From Chloroflexota bacterium (lineage in GTDB: Bacteria; Chloroflexota; Dehalococcoidia; Lucifugimonadales; Lucifugimonadaceae), in assembly GCA_013204555.1 (NCBI GenBank), contig JABMNO010000049.1, positions 80,763 to 144,762 of the forward strand: 64,000 bases of DNA, given 5' to 3'. Shown here piece after piece: positions 36,223 through 45,133 of this stretch. Position numbers and translations under genes: made by a program. The notes beneath the pieces were generated by a model, which ran no database searches, was not told the DNA's origin, and saw nothing but the letters and a program-made list of their open reading frames with translations. Numbering within the stretch: the stretch's first letter is position 1; each line of letters starts with the position of its first letter.

Positions 36223-37166
36223 TCAGCTTCCTCTGTGGGTGCGGGTGCGGGTGGGTTCGGTCGTTTTGCCCCTGCCGTCAGGACTGGGATAGCCCAGACA
36301 GAGTCAGTGGCGGTGATGAACAGTGTTTTGCGGTCGGGTCTTCCAAACGACAAGTTCGCAGCCACCTGCGGCGTTTTGATTTTGCCAATCAATTCGCCTT
36401 TCGGATTGTGGCACTGCACGCCATCTCCCGCCGCTATCCACAGGTTTCCCTGTACGTCTATTCTCATGCCATCTGGCACCCAGGGATCAACCTCCGCGAA
36501 CAGTCGACGGTTCGCAAGGCGCTCTCCATCAACTACGTCAAATGCCATTACATGGTGGTTTTCTTCCTCACCGTGCGTCCGGGCGGTATCGCCAACGTAG
36601 AGAATCGACTCGTCCAGAGAAAACGCGAGCCCGTTCGGCTTGTCCATATCATCGATAACCGCACGCACGCGCCGCGTCTCAGGGTCGAACCTGTAGACCC
36701 GGTTGGTTTCTTGATCTGGTAGTTCGCCGTGGCCAAGTTCAGGGTGAAGGGCGCCGTAATCTGGATCGCTGAACCAGACTGATCCATCAGATTTCACAAT
36801 AATGTCATTTGGCGATGTAAGTTTGCGGCCTCCGTACTGGTGAATGTACGGGTGAACGGAACCATCCAACTCCGTGATCGAAACCTGCCTGCCGCTGGTT
36901 TCGCAAGACAATATCCGTCCTTCACGATCCACCGTATGGCCGTTGGTATTGCCGCATGGCTCACGGAACACCGAGATGCCGCCCTCTTCAGACCAGCGAT
37001 AAATTCGGTTATTGGGAATATCGCTCCAGATGAGGTAATCGCCATTGGGAACGTAGCAGCACCCTTCAGTGAACCCCATACCGCTGGCGATCTGAACCAA
37101 CTTGGCGTTTTCGTCGACGAGTTTTTTGAAGGCGGGTTTTATTACTTGAACAGCAGATTCCGGCAT
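36219..37166 (-). CDS. SMP-30/gluconolactonase-family lactonase, copy 2
   Basis: A 315-aa SMP-30 propeller paralogous to the downstream gene. Landmarks are FTEGCCYVPNGDYLIWSDI (Glu near 32), LTSPNDIIVKSDGSVWFSDPDYG, KPNGLAFSLDESILYVGDTA and VPDGMRIDVQGNLWIAAGDGV. A Pro/Ala-rich tail (RPNPPAPAPTEEAE) is not shared by copy 1. It is the first gene of the lactonase-lactonase-kinase run. Confidence 0.9.
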   Translation of the reverse strand: MPESAVQVIKPAFKKLVDENAKLVQIASGMGFTEGCCYVPNGDYLIWSDIPNNRIYRWSEEGGISVFREPCGNTNGHTVDREGRILSCETSGRQVSITELDGSVHPYIHQYGGRKLTSPNDIIVKSDGSVWFSDPDYGALHPELGHGELPDQETNRVYRFDPETRRVRAVIDDMDKPNGLAFSLDESILYVGDTARTHGEEENHHVMAFDVVDGERLANRRLFAEVDPWVPDGMRIDVQGNLWIAAGDGVQCHNPKGELIGKIKTPQVAANLSFGRPDRKTLFITATDSVWAIPVLTAGAKRPNPPAPAPTEEAE

Positions 37167-37333
37167 GCTTCTCCTAAGCCAAGGTCCATCATCAAATGGA
37201 CCGGACGAACGCCGATATTACCCGACTGAGCCAAAAGGCCCAACTCTGGGAGGTTACGCAGTTCAATGAATGGGTAATTTTGGGGGTCAGTTTGCAGAAT
37301 AAAAAACGCCAGTTTCACCAGATTCAAATCACC

Positions 37334-38407
37334 TCATGAGCCGGGAGGAAGGAACACGCCCAGGTGACTTATATAGTGGATGTAAATCAGGACAGCGATG
37401 TCTGCCACGAGCAACAGGGCGACGGTCCCGCCAATGAAGGTTAGTCGTCGCAGGGCCCGGGTTGGCTGATAACCGTTCTCGAACCCAGAAGCCTCTTCGG
37501 CGGGCGCCAGGATTCGTGCAGGTCGCACAATCAGTGCGTTGACCCTGAAAGCGAACACAACAAGTACGAGCAGCATTAACGGCTTCACGAGAAACGCAGC
37601 GAGATAGGCTTCGGAATAGGGAAGCTCCAAGAGGTCCTTCACATCGTAGATACCGGGCGCTCCGTTTGGGGCATCGAATGCGGCGCCGTATAGCCCCGTG
37701 GCGAGCAACCCAAGTAGACCAAGCAAACTGAACCGCAGGAAGTATTTCCCCACTGGTCCTCGTAGCAGATTTCGTCCAGATTCCCCCAGCCAGGCTGCCA
37801 ACAGGACGGTCCCCAGCAGACCGAAGGACGCGACCGATGAAACTGAGTGCAGAACCCTCAGCACTATGGAGACGATGTCCGGCCACAATCCAAAACTGAA
37901 GAATAGTTGCAACTGGCGAACCCGTGCGGCTTCTGTCTGGAGACTCGATTCCTCGGCATCACTCAATATGACAGGCCGAACACTCTCAATGAATGTCGTG
38001 CTTCCTTCGCCGGCAGAAAATGCACTGGTCACGTCAATCTTTATGTTCCAGTCACCAAACCGTGTGAAAAGGACCTCTCCAACGTAAACGCCTTGTTCGG
38101 TACCCAACTCGGTGAGGCTTACACGACCCAGGTCTTCGCCACCCTCAGTACGGAATCCAGATAGCTGCACATCCGCTCCCTCGACTCGGTCAAGGTCGCC
38201 GGCGAACAACACTTCTAGCCGGAAAAGACGGCGAAGTGGCTCAGACTCATCCGGAGCGAGCGCGCTCACAAAAAGAGCAAGCTCTTTGCCGTGCGCGCTG
38301 GCGGTCTTTCCCTCCAAATTGGTGGAAATGACAATCGCGACGAGCGCGAGAACGAGCGCAAGAATTCCGATCCGAACAGGACCTGTCGTAGCTGCTGAAA
38401 GGGTCAT
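37334..38407 (-). CDS. CopD-like membrane protein
   Basis: A 357-aa protein: an N-terminal hydrophobic segment (IGILALVLALVAIVIS), an extracytoplasmic beta-rich domain of about 130 residues, then four or five membrane helices including VASFGLLGTVLLAAWLG, FSLLGLLGLLATGLYGAA, AAFLVKPLMLLVLVVFAF and LTFIGGTVALLLVADIAVLI. The C-terminal part resembles the CopD copper-resistance/transport membrane domain. It is the last gene of the long minus-strand redox run and follows a small lipoprotein by 9 bp, suggesting a role in copper supply. Confidence 0.65.
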   Translation of the reverse strand: MTLSAATTGPVRIGILALVLALVAIVISTNLEGKTASAHGKELALFVSALAPDESEPLRRLFRLEVLFAGDLDRVEGADVQLSGFRTEGGEDLGRVSLTELGTEQGVYVGEVLFTRFGDWNIKIDVTSAFSAGEGSTTFIESVRPVILSDAEESSLQTEAARVRQLQLFFSFGLWPDIVSIVLRVLHSVSSVASFGLLGTVLLAAWLGESGRNLLRGPVGKYFLRFSLLGLLGLLATGLYGAAFDAPNGAPGIYDVKDLLELPYSEAYLAAFLVKPLMLLVLVVFAFRVNALIVRPARILAPAEEASGFENGYQPTRALRRLTFIGGTVALLLVADIAVLIYIHYISHLGVFLPPGS

Positions 38408-38416
38408 ATGGCGGGA

Positions 38417-38989
38417 CTAGGGGACAGCCACGATTGTGACTTCGAGTCGATGCTCCTCTTTGGAGTTAGGTGCCTGAACCTGCAATAACTGAGCCCATGG
38501 ACCAAACATGATGTAGTCGAGCCGGAAAATATAGTGACCAGTGGCGCTATCTTGCGATGATCCAGAAAACGGACCATGCGCCATGGAGAACATGTCATAG
38601 TCGATTGCAACGTCAGCGCCCTTCACTGGCTCGCCTGATCCATCATGGAGATACAGGTCTAACCACGCCGTGAGTGTGTTCGTTGGATATGGATCAATGA
38701 AAATTTCGGCCATTAGATCGTCTGCGAGGCGGATGGCGCCTCCGTTTCGCAGTGGAGTGCGAGCTTCATCACCGTCCTGCAATTTCACCTGGAGCAGACT
38801 ATCCTCTGGGCCAATGCTGGAGGGCAGCACTCCGCGGACGATCGACTCATCAGTTACAGGCGTTCCACTGGGAGCGGCGGAAGGTGTGTCGGTAGCTGCG
38901 AGCCCTTTATCGCTGGAACATCCAACTAGAACCGCTATGAACGCCGCCGATAAAAGCAACGCTCCCTGATTTACGCGAAACAACTTCAA
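38417..38989 (-). CDS. Lipoprotein with FixH/YtkA-like domain
   Basis: A 190-aa lipoprotein; lipobox IAVLVGC near residues 18-24. The mature part carries MAEIFIDPYPTNTLTAWLDLYLHD followed by PVKGADVAIDYDMFSMAHGPFSG and a C-terminal RLDYIMFGPWAQLLQV strand, the arrangement of YtkA-like/FixH-type domains often found near cytochrome oxidase and copper-handling genes. It overlaps the TlpA-like gene by 4 bp and the CopD-like gene follows. Confidence 0.6.
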   Translation of the reverse strand: MKLFRVNQGALLLSAAFIAVLVGCSSDKGLAATDTPSAAPSGTPVTDESIVRGVLPSSIGPEDSLLQVKLQDGDEARTPLRNGGAIRLADDLMAEIFIDPYPTNTLTAWLDLYLHDGSGEPVKGADVAIDYDMFSMAHGPFSGSSQDSATGHYIFRLDYIMFGPWAQLLQVQAPNSKEEHRLEVTIVAVP

Positions 38990-39498
38990 ATCGCTACTCC
39001 CAGGATCGCCGCCACGCCGTGATCTATCTGTTTCGATTTAGGTTCCCCTAAGGTCTTGTATTGCAGGGTCCCCTCGCGATCAATGAAGAAGGTCATTGGC
39101 AGCAAGAGAACCTCGTACCGCACAACTATCTCACCATTCTGATCGATCACCACCGGCAGATCCACGCCGATCTCCTTGAAGAACGCTTCGATAGCGCTTT
39201 CTGACTCGCCAGTGTTGATCGCGAGCACGGTGAGATCATCGTCAGCATGCTCGGTTGCAAGTTGGGCCAGCACCGGCAGCTCCTGTTTGCACGGCACGCA
39301 GGTAGAAGCCCAGAAAGTAAGTATCACTGGCTTGCCAAGAAGTGATTCGGAGCTAACGTGCTCGTCCGTCAGCAGGGTTCCTGCATACGGGGGAGCGGGG
39401 GAACCGTATTCAACTGAATACTCATCGACTCCTGTCCCACCGCCACACCCCAGAATCATAGCCGTCGCAATAGCGATAACCGCTAGGCGGGACAGCAC
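38986..39498 (-). CDS. TlpA/ResA-like thioredoxin-fold lipoprotein
   Basis: A 170-aa lipoprotein (lipobox AMILGC, Cys18) with a thioredoxin fold. The active site WASTCVPC places the redox cysteines at 67 and 70, and LPMTFFIDREG carries the cis-Pro loop. Such proteins reduce apocytochrome c or copper-site cysteines outside the membrane. It overlaps the Sco1 gene by 16 bp and the small lipoprotein by 4 bp, consistent with an assembly operon. Confidence 0.88.
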   Translation of the reverse strand: MLSRLAVIAIATAMILGCGGGTGVDEYSVEYGSPAPPYAGTLLTDEHVSSESLLGKPVILTFWASTCVPCKQELPVLAQLATEHADDDLTVLAINTGESESAIEAFFKEIGVDLPVVIDQNGEIVVRYEVLLLPMTFFIDREGTLQYKTLGEPKSKQIDHGVAAILGVAI

Positions 39499-40763
39499 AG
39501 GGCACCACCCAGCCAGAAAAGGGCGTCAAGCGTCTCCGTGAACGACTCACCCCGTATCTCAACCATCACGTTCTCATTGGTGCCCACGCCGATGTAACTG
39601 GAATCAGGCCCCTGGAACATGAAGTAGATACCAAACGCCTCTCCGTCCTCGTCCTCTTTGCCCAGGTTGATCCAGCCTGCTTCTTCAAGGCCACTCATGC
39701 GGGCGACAAAGTACCGTTTGGTGGGTATCGTTCCAGCGAAGTTGTGGACGGACTGCCCCGTGATTCCGGGGTCGAGTTCCCACTCTTCCCAGTAATAAGA
39801 GGTGGCATCTTCAAGCTTTGCCGCCGCGTTCTCGCTTAGCCCAACCAGCGGCAGGTCAACGGCTTCGGAGCCTGATGAATCTGGTGCTGATTCCACTACC
39901 GGAACCAACTCATTTAGCCTCTCGATCATGTCTTCGCCCCAGCCCACACCATAATAGTGGTGTCGCTCCCGCCCGCCTGGATCGACGATCACGGTGAGCG
40001 CGGTGTGGTCAAACATCGCCACACCCATCATGGCGGGAGCGGGTGTGTAGCTCACTCCATATGCCTGAGCTATCGCGTCAGTTCGGAACTTCTCACCCGT
40101 CAACCAGGACCATCCCGGTACGTTCCCACCAACTTTGTCGGCGTATGTCTTCATGGCGGAAACATCGTCGCGTTCAAAGTCGAATGAGAAGGTCACGAGT
40201 TCTACCTCATCCCCCAACCTGTCTCCCAGTGCCTCTTTTACCTTTAGCATTTCGCCAGTAAGCGCCGGGCACACGGTCATGCAGTTGGTGTAAATCCAGT
40301 CCATCACCACCCACTTGCCCCTGAAATCACTCAGGCTGGTCTCGTTGCCGTCCTGGTCAAGAAGTTTGAATCCCGTGGCTGCCCGGTCGATCGGCCTGAC
40401 GATGAACGCGTCTCTGCCAGCGCGGATGTCATTAGCGGTAATATCCACATCTGAGGATCGGGGGAGATCCGACTCAACGATCTCGGTCTCCATGGAATCC
40501 ACGCTGTCCATCGCCACTTCGGCGTCCTTGGACATATCGCCATCCAGATCCATGGCTATCGCAGGATCGGATACCACAGACGTGGCGTCACTGGTGTCTA
40601 TGGCCGCAGGTACTTCGTGAGCAGCCTCGGACCCGATGGCCGACTGGGATACAGACTCGCCGCCGCAACCGGTCATGATCGTCACCAAAAGCAACATCAG
40701 CCCCAGGGTTGCCGCGTGGTGCAAGCGTCTTGCGTCTTTTGCTATGCGTGCTTTTTCGGTCAT
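39483..40763 (-). CDS. Sco1-type copper chaperone fused to an extra C-terminal domain
   Basis: A 426-aa lipoprotein (lipobox MTGC near 30-33) with an acidic linker of about 80 residues. A Sco domain follows: metal Cys161 and Cys165 in NCMTVCPAL, His253 in FDHTALTVIVD. Sco proteins deliver copper to, or reduce, CuA sites. After residue ~295 there are about 130 more residues (YYWEEWELDPGITGQ, FAGTIPTKRYFVARM, GIYFMFQGPDSSYIGVG) ending LFWLGGALCCPA; I do not recognise this domain. The ATG at 40763 is chosen over the TTG at 40766. Confidence 0.82.
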   Translation of the reverse strand: MTEKARIAKDARRLHHAATLGLMLLLVTIMTGCGGESVSQSAIGSEAAHEVPAAIDTSDATSVVSDPAIAMDLDGDMSKDAEVAMDSVDSMETEIVESDLPRSSDVDITANDIRAGRDAFIVRPIDRAATGFKLLDQDGNETSLSDFRGKWVVMDWIYTNCMTVCPALTGEMLKVKEALGDRLGDEVELVTFSFDFERDDVSAMKTYADKVGGNVPGWSWLTGEKFRTDAIAQAYGVSYTPAPAMMGVAMFDHTALTVIVDPGGRERHHYYGVGWGEDMIERLNELVPVVESAPDSSGSEAVDLPLVGLSENAAAKLEDATSYYWEEWELDPGITGQSVHNFAGTIPTKRYFVARMSGLEEAGWINLGKEDEDGEAFGIYFMFQGPDSSYIGVGTNENVMVEIRGESFTETLDALFWLGGALCCPA

Positions 40764-40826
40764 CAAGTGGCGTCTTTTCTATTCCGATACCTTTTCAGGT
40801 ATTGCGTTCCTAAATGCTCTGACGGA

Positions 40827-41405
40827 TCACTCCGGCTGAGTGCCAAGCCAGGCAACGTACTCAAATACGGCTATTTTCTCTTCTTTCGTAAGGTTGATGA
40901 ACTCCATCGCCCCCGATTCTCCATTGAGCCGAGCCTCTTCAAATAGCGCCAGAGTTTTACCACGGTTCGGGGGTGCGCCGAGGCCTGAGGGGCCGTCCCC
41001 TTCACCCTTCAATCCGTGGCAGAAAGCACAGCCAACTCCGCCGGCAGTTTTTTCAAATATGATCTTTCCCGCGGCCAACAACGCCTTATCAAATCCGCCC
41101 TCTGGAACCTCGACATCCGGTGCGGCCGTGGCGGTAGGTTCGGGTGGAGTTGTTGCTACCGGTGCTGCTGTGGCCTTGGGCGCTGCGGACGTCGGCACAG
41201 TAGTGGGCTCCGGCGCCATTGTAGGTTGGGGAGCGATGGTTGGCGTCGGCTCGGGTTGAGCGGTCGCCGTCGCGGACGGTGGGGCCATGGTCGGCGCGGG
41301 TGAACTACCGCTATCAGAACTTCCGCAGGCTGCCAGGAATATCAAGGTCATGAGGGCGGCCACGACCAACATTCGGTAAACAAAAACGTCCGAGGCCTTT
41401 TTCAT
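40827..41405 (-). CDS. Monoheme cytochrome c lipoprotein
   Basis: A 192-aa lipoprotein (lipobox IFLAAC) with a Pro/Thr/Ala linker of about 75 residues, then one class I cytochrome c domain: heme site CAFCHGLKGEGDG and, near the C terminus, IAVFEYVAWLG. No clear distal Met follows the usual spacing (there is an AMEFINLT stretch), so the sixth ligand is uncertain. ATG at 41405 has GGAGAG 6 bases upstream; the longer open frame to 41711 is not coding-like. It likely carries electrons at the outer membrane face. Confidence 0.85.
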   Translation of the reverse strand: MKKASDVFVYRMLVVAALMTLIFLAACGSSDSGSSPAPTMAPPSATATAQPEPTPTIAPQPTMAPEPTTVPTSAAPKATAAPVATTPPEPTATAAPDVEVPEGGFDKALLAAGKIIFEKTAGGVGCAFCHGLKGEGDGPSGLGAPPNRGKTLALFEEARLNGESGAMEFINLTKEEKIAVFEYVAWLGTQPE

Positions 41406-41542
41406 AACGGACTCTCCAATCGACGAGTTATCCAAAACCGAACCACCACCATCTATGCCAATCCTGATATCGATTATTGACCTCTGGACGAGGCGTTGTA
41501 GTGATTTTTCTATAGTAACTCTGAGAATTCCATGAGAAATCA

Positions 41543-42181
41543 TTAGTACACGGTCACCTGTGCTGAAAATTCCGGGTGGAGGGGATCCACGACCTGGAAC
41601 GTGCCAAGATTTGTTGCTATGAAGCGTACAACCTCTAGTTGTCCTATTTCTGTATATCCGTGAACCTCTTTGCCGGTCGGTTGAATGCCTGCACGTGATT
41701 CTGATCGCCACGGCACGAAATCTTTATCGTGGTGGGCGTCATGGTCTTCTTCTGTGATGCCCTCTTCCCGCACGACAACATTCTCCGGTTCAGAAATCCA
41801 CAATAATCCGGCTGGAATCAGACCTTCGACCCGATAGTGATACTCAGTAGTTCCACGATTTCGCATCACGAGTTGTACCTCTCGCCCTACCGGGATGTAC
41901 AGTTCTTCCGGTTTTGGCCCGGTACTGGTCAGGTTGACATTGAACATGAGAGGAAGAATCTCAGACGTAACTACCTGAGTAGCCGAAATTGGTGCGGCAG
42001 TTGGATCAATGATTTCTGTCGCCACCGAAAGGGCAGTGGCTACCGGACTGGCCGTCGCCACGGATTGCGGAGACGTCTCAGATTCCACCGCAGCGTTTGG
42101 AGCGCCATCATCGCCGCCGCAACCCGCTATGAGGAGCGAAAAAGGGACGAGGCCGATCAGAAATCCACGTTGAATCCTCAT
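41543..42181 (-). CDS. Cupredoxin-like lipoprotein without the Cys ligand
   Basis: A 212-aa lipoprotein (lipobox LLIAGC) with a low-complexity Ala/Thr/Ser linker. The beta-sandwich domain has LYIPVGREVQLVMRNRGTTEYHYRVEG, a His/Asp-rich loop EEDHDAHHDKD, and a C-terminal strand FIATNLGTFQVVDPLHPEFSA. The fold pattern is cupredoxin-like, but there is no Cys where a type 1 or CuA site needs one, so copper binding, if any, would use His residues. ATG at 42181 follows GAGGA by 8 bases. It lies between two cytochrome c genes. Confidence 0.6.
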   Translation of the reverse strand: MRIQRGFLIGLVPFSLLIAGCGGDDGAPNAAVESETSPQSVATASPVATALSVATEIIDPTAAPISATQVVTSEILPLMFNVNLTSTGPKPEELYIPVGREVQLVMRNRGTTEYHYRVEGLIPAGLLWISEPENVVVREEGITEEDHDAHHDKDFVPWRSESRAGIQPTGKEVHGYTEIGQLEVVRFIATNLGTFQVVDPLHPEFSAQVTVY

Positions 42182-42229
42182 ATTGGAAATCCTCATACTG
42201 ACGCTTCGGCAGACCATGAAACGAATTGC

Positions 42230-43174
42230 CTATCCATCTCTATCAATAACTTCCAAGTATGCGACAAGGGCTTCGATCTCACTGCTGGTGAGTTTGATGT
42301 CGGTCATATCAGTGGCACCGGATAGGGCCGCTCGAATGTCCGATCGCGTCGGTGCGAATAGGCTCGGAGCGTTTGACGCGCCCGGCCCCCCGCCCTCGGC
42401 TTTGAACCCGTGGCATTCCGCGCAGCCCTTGATCCCGGCCGCCTTCTCAAACAGTAGCTTTCCAGCCGCGATCAGCTCAGCATCTAGTGAGTCTGGAGCG
42501 GGCGATGGAACAGGCGTTGGAGCAGCGACCACGGAGGTTGCCTCCGGGGTTCCGCCGGAGGCAACCTCCGTGGGCCCGGGCGTGGGTGGAACGGCGGTAG
42601 GCGTGGGCGGCAACGGTGTTGGTGTTGGCGGAACGGGTGTTACCGTTGGCGCTGGGCCACCCACCTGCACCAGATAATCCGCAATCACCTGTATCTGCTC
42701 GTCCGATAGATCCAACTGGTGAAAGGCGGGCATCCCTTTAGGCCCAAAGCGAATTTGATCGGCAAAATCTAACCTTGGCAACTCCTGCAGGTTAGGGCCA
42801 ACGGCACCCCCTGTGCCATCCAGACCATGGCATCCCGCGCAGCCCTGAGCCATCCATTCGACGATCGGTTCATCTGTGCATGCTGGCTGCTTGATCGGTA
42901 TGTTGTCGTATGTTGGTTTGTCGGTTGAGATGGCGGCCTGATTGCCACAGCCAGCTCGGGTCCAGACTCCGATCTGCGCCTCCCCTTCGGGAGAAACAAA
43001 CGTCTGGACATTACGACTGTAACCATCCAATGGGCCATCAGTCAGGTTCAAGTGAGTGGCCCACCCTCTGTCGTGACCTCCCCAGGGCCGGATAACCACG
43101 GCCACAATCAGCAGCAGGCTTACAACGGTAAGAAACGCGAACCCAGCCGCTGGAACAATGTATTTGCTATTCAC
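42230..43174 (-). CDS. Membrane-anchored diheme cytochrome c
   Basis: A 314-aa protein with an N-terminal anchor helix (AGFAFLTVVSLLLIVAVVI) and two class I heme domains. Site 1 is CAGCHGLDG (112-116) with GMPAFHQL supplying Met; site 2 is CAECHGFKAEGGG (250-254) with ATDMTDI near the C terminus. A Pro/Thr linker joins them. The linker DNA contains a perfect 17-bp inverted repeat. It overlaps the next upstream gene by 8 bp and probably accepts electrons from the NrfD/Fe-S module. Confidence 0.88.
   Translation of the reverse strand: MNSKYIVPAAGFAFLTVVSLLLIVAVVIRPWGGHDRGWATHLNLTDGPLDGYSRNVQTFVSPEGEAQIGVWTRAGCGNQAAISTDKPTYDNIPIKQPACTDEPIVEWMAQGCAGCHGLDGTGGAVGPNLQELPRLDFADQIRFGPKGMPAFHQLDLSDEQIQVIADYLVQVGGPAPTVTPVPPTPTPLPPTPTAVPPTPGPTEVASGGTPEATSVVAAPTPVPSPAPDSLDAELIAAGKLLFEKAAGIKGCAECHGFKAEGGGPGASNAPSLFAPTRSDIRAALSGATDMTDIKLTSSEIEALVAYLEVIDRDG
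42531..42571. repeat. Perfect 17-bp inverted repeat inside a coding region
   Basis: Arms ACGGAGGTTGCCTCCGG (42531-42547) and CCGGAGGCAACCTCCGT (42555-42571) flank a 7-base loop. The repeat lies in the Pro/Thr-rich linker of the diheme cytochrome and encodes TEVASGGTPEATSV on the minus strand. Confidence 0.85.
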
Positions 43175-43742
43175 TCTGACCGCCCTCCGAAGCAGGAGTC
43201 ATTGAGCCATCTCTGGCGATCTGCCAAATCAAGAACATCACAAAAAAGAAAGTCCCCCACACGGCGCTCAGGATAGCTACGAGGAACGAGACGTTGACGC
43301 CGGGCACACTTACGCCGGCTTCAACTTTGTACTGCCCTGGCCCTGCGCCTACGATGAGCGTGGTCTCAGCGAAGGCGCCACGGAATCCGTCCATGCCTTC
43401 AAATTCAGCCAGGACCAGTATTTCTCCCTCAGTACGTGGGACATAGGTAACTGTCGCTACCCCACGCGTATTGGTCATGGCGATTCCAATCACAAGGTCG
43501 CTTCCGTTGTTCATGAACTCTGTGGCTCGAAAGAATGTGATCTCTGCCTCCGGTACGGCAACGCCCTCAACCAGTAGGACAGCCTGCAGATCGATCACGT
43601 CGCCGACTGCTGCGGCTGGCACAATGAGTTCCATAGACGGCCGGGCCGCATCTTGAGCACTCACTGATGAAGACCAGATGGCAAGAATCGCCGCTGCGAG
43701 AACCAGCGGCAAAAGAACTTTCAGGTAGTTGGTGCTTATCAT
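43167..43742 (-). CDS. Exported single-pass membrane protein of the redox operon
   Basis: A 191-aa protein: signal sequence (VLLPLVLAAAILAIWSSSVSA), an extracytoplasmic beta-rich domain of about 110 residues (ELIVPAAAVGDVIDLQAVLLVEG... an Ig/Big-like pattern) and one C-terminal helix (FLVAILSAVWGTFFFVMFLIW). I recognise no named family. Position between the NrfD-like gene (2-bp gap) and the diheme cytochrome (8-bp overlap) makes it a likely structural subunit of the same complex. Confidence 0.65.
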   Translation of the reverse strand: MISTNYLKVLLPLVLAAAILAIWSSSVSAQDAARPSMELIVPAAAVGDVIDLQAVLLVEGVAVPEAEITFFRATEFMNNGSDLVIGIAMTNTRGVATVTYVPRTEGEILVLAEFEGMDGFRGAFAETTLIVGAGPGQYKVEAGVSVPGVNVSFLVAILSAVWGTFFFVMFLIWQIARDGSMTPASEGGQSE

Positions 43743-43744
43743 GA

Positions 43745-45133
43745 TTAGTCCCCTCCCGCTGGCTGGGCTGCGGTGACCGGTGGCGGAACGGCTTCAATTG
43801 GGCGTCCCCGTGCCGCTAGTTCATGCTCGTCGTGAACCTCAGCAACTTCCCAGATAGCGATAACTGGCAGGATTTTCACTGCTATCGTGATGATCAAAAT
43901 GAACCCCGCGAACGCGGCCGTCATAATTGACCACTCAACCCAGCTGGGGAAGTAATCCGCGGCTTCGTACGGCATCGTTGGGGTTCTAAGTCCACCGACA
44001 ACGATGAAGTACCGCTCCATCCACATGCCAATTACCACCAGAATAGACGCAACCAGAATCCCCGGAATGTTTCGGGTCCACGGTATTAGGATGATCACCC
44101 CAGGGATGACCAGACCACCAATTGCGTAGAACCAGTAGTAAGGCGCTAGCGCCCCGGTAAACAACTGGTTGAATCCAAATTCACTTTCACCCGTCAGTTT
44201 GTATCCCTCAGTCACGTATTCCAGGATGTTGAAGTACATCATGATCAACGAGAGCGCCGCGAGCATGTATCCCAGATTGATGAAGTGCTTCGGGGTGAGG
44301 TACTCCTCCAGGTGATAGGCCTTCCTGATGACAACCATCAAAATGATCAGTGCCGCAATGCCTGAGTAGATTGCCCCCGCAACAAAGAACACACCAAATT
44401 CAGGATTGTTCCATGCGTCGCGCAATGTCATGCCAAAGATCCATGAGACCACTGTGTGTACTGACACAGCGATGGGGATGATGAGGATCATCATGATTCC
44501 CATGGCGACGTGCAGCTTCCGCCTCTGTTCTGGCGATCCTCGCCAGCCTATCGCTAACGTGCGATAGAGCACCCGCTTGAATGGTGAAACGCTGTCACCG
44601 AGCCGATCACGAGCCAGCGCAAAGTCTGGTATGAGTGGCAGGTAGAGGTAGATCAGGCTGCCCGTAAAGTACGTCGTGATTGCCAGGATGTCCCACGTGA
44701 TGGGAGCCTGCCACCGCCCAAACATGAACAGGTGATGAACCCGGTCCGGGCGGCCAAGATCGATCAGCGGCATGAGCGCACCGATCATAAGAGCCACCAC
44801 CGTGATGAACTCTGCCATCCGTGTAACCGGAACCCGCCACTCCGCCTTTGATACCCGCAAAATTGCGGAGATCAACGTGCCAGCGTGGCTGATGCCAATG
44901 AAGAACACGAAAAGCGTGATGTACATGCCCCACGTGATTCTGTCTCTGAGACCGGTTACGTACAGACCATCCCTGAGTTGCGTCGTGTACGCGTAGATGC
45001 CCCAGGCGATGATCAGAACAAGAATACCTATGAGCAGGTAATAGGCCCTGCTTGCCGTCGTCAGGGGCGAAAGGACCCGGTCCTCGAGCCGCTCACGATA
45101 ACCGCTTATTTGCGGTGACCCAGACGGTCCCAT
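43745..45133 (-). CDS. NrfD/PsrC-family quinol-binding membrane subunit
   Basis: A 462-aa membrane protein with about ten helices (for example AYYLLIGILVLIIAWGIYAYT, ITWGMYITLFVFFIGISHAGT, WDILAITTYFTGSLIYLYLPL, ALIILMVVIRKAYHLEEYL). The ITWGMYI and FFIGISHAGT helices resemble ActC/PsrC. NrfD proteins exchange electrons between quinones and a periplasmic Fe-S subunit and some move protons. ATG at 45133 has GGAG 7 bases upstream and overlaps the Fe-S gene by 28 bp; the ATG at 45169 is weaker. Confidence 0.88.
   Translation of the reverse strand: MGPSGSPQISGYRERLEDRVLSPLTTASRAYYLLIGILVLIIAWGIYAYTTQLRDGLYVTGLRDRITWGMYITLFVFFIGISHAGTLISAILRVSKAEWRVPVTRMAEFITVVALMIGALMPLIDLGRPDRVHHLFMFGRWQAPITWDILAITTYFTGSLIYLYLPLIPDFALARDRLGDSVSPFKRVLYRTLAIGWRGSPEQRRKLHVAMGIMMILIIPIAVSVHTVVSWIFGMTLRDAWNNPEFGVFFVAGAIYSGIAALIILMVVIRKAYHLEEYLTPKHFINLGYMLAALSLIMMYFNILEYVTEGYKLTGESEFGFNQLFTGALAPYYWFYAIGGLVIPGVIILIPWTRNIPGILVASILVVIGMWMERYFIVVGGLRTPTMPYEAADYFPSWVEWSIMTAAFAGFILIITIAVKILPVIAIWEVAEVHDEHELAARGRPIEAVPPPVTAAQPAGGD

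Noticed and set aside
37142..37327. 61-codon minus-strand frame after the CopD-like gene
   Set aside because: Partly overlaps the lactonase start and has no ribosome site or family resemblance.
40827..41711. Longer start for the monoheme cytochrome c
   Set aside because: The 102 extra residues are not protein-like and would bury the lipoprotein signal; GGAGAG precedes the ATG at 41405.
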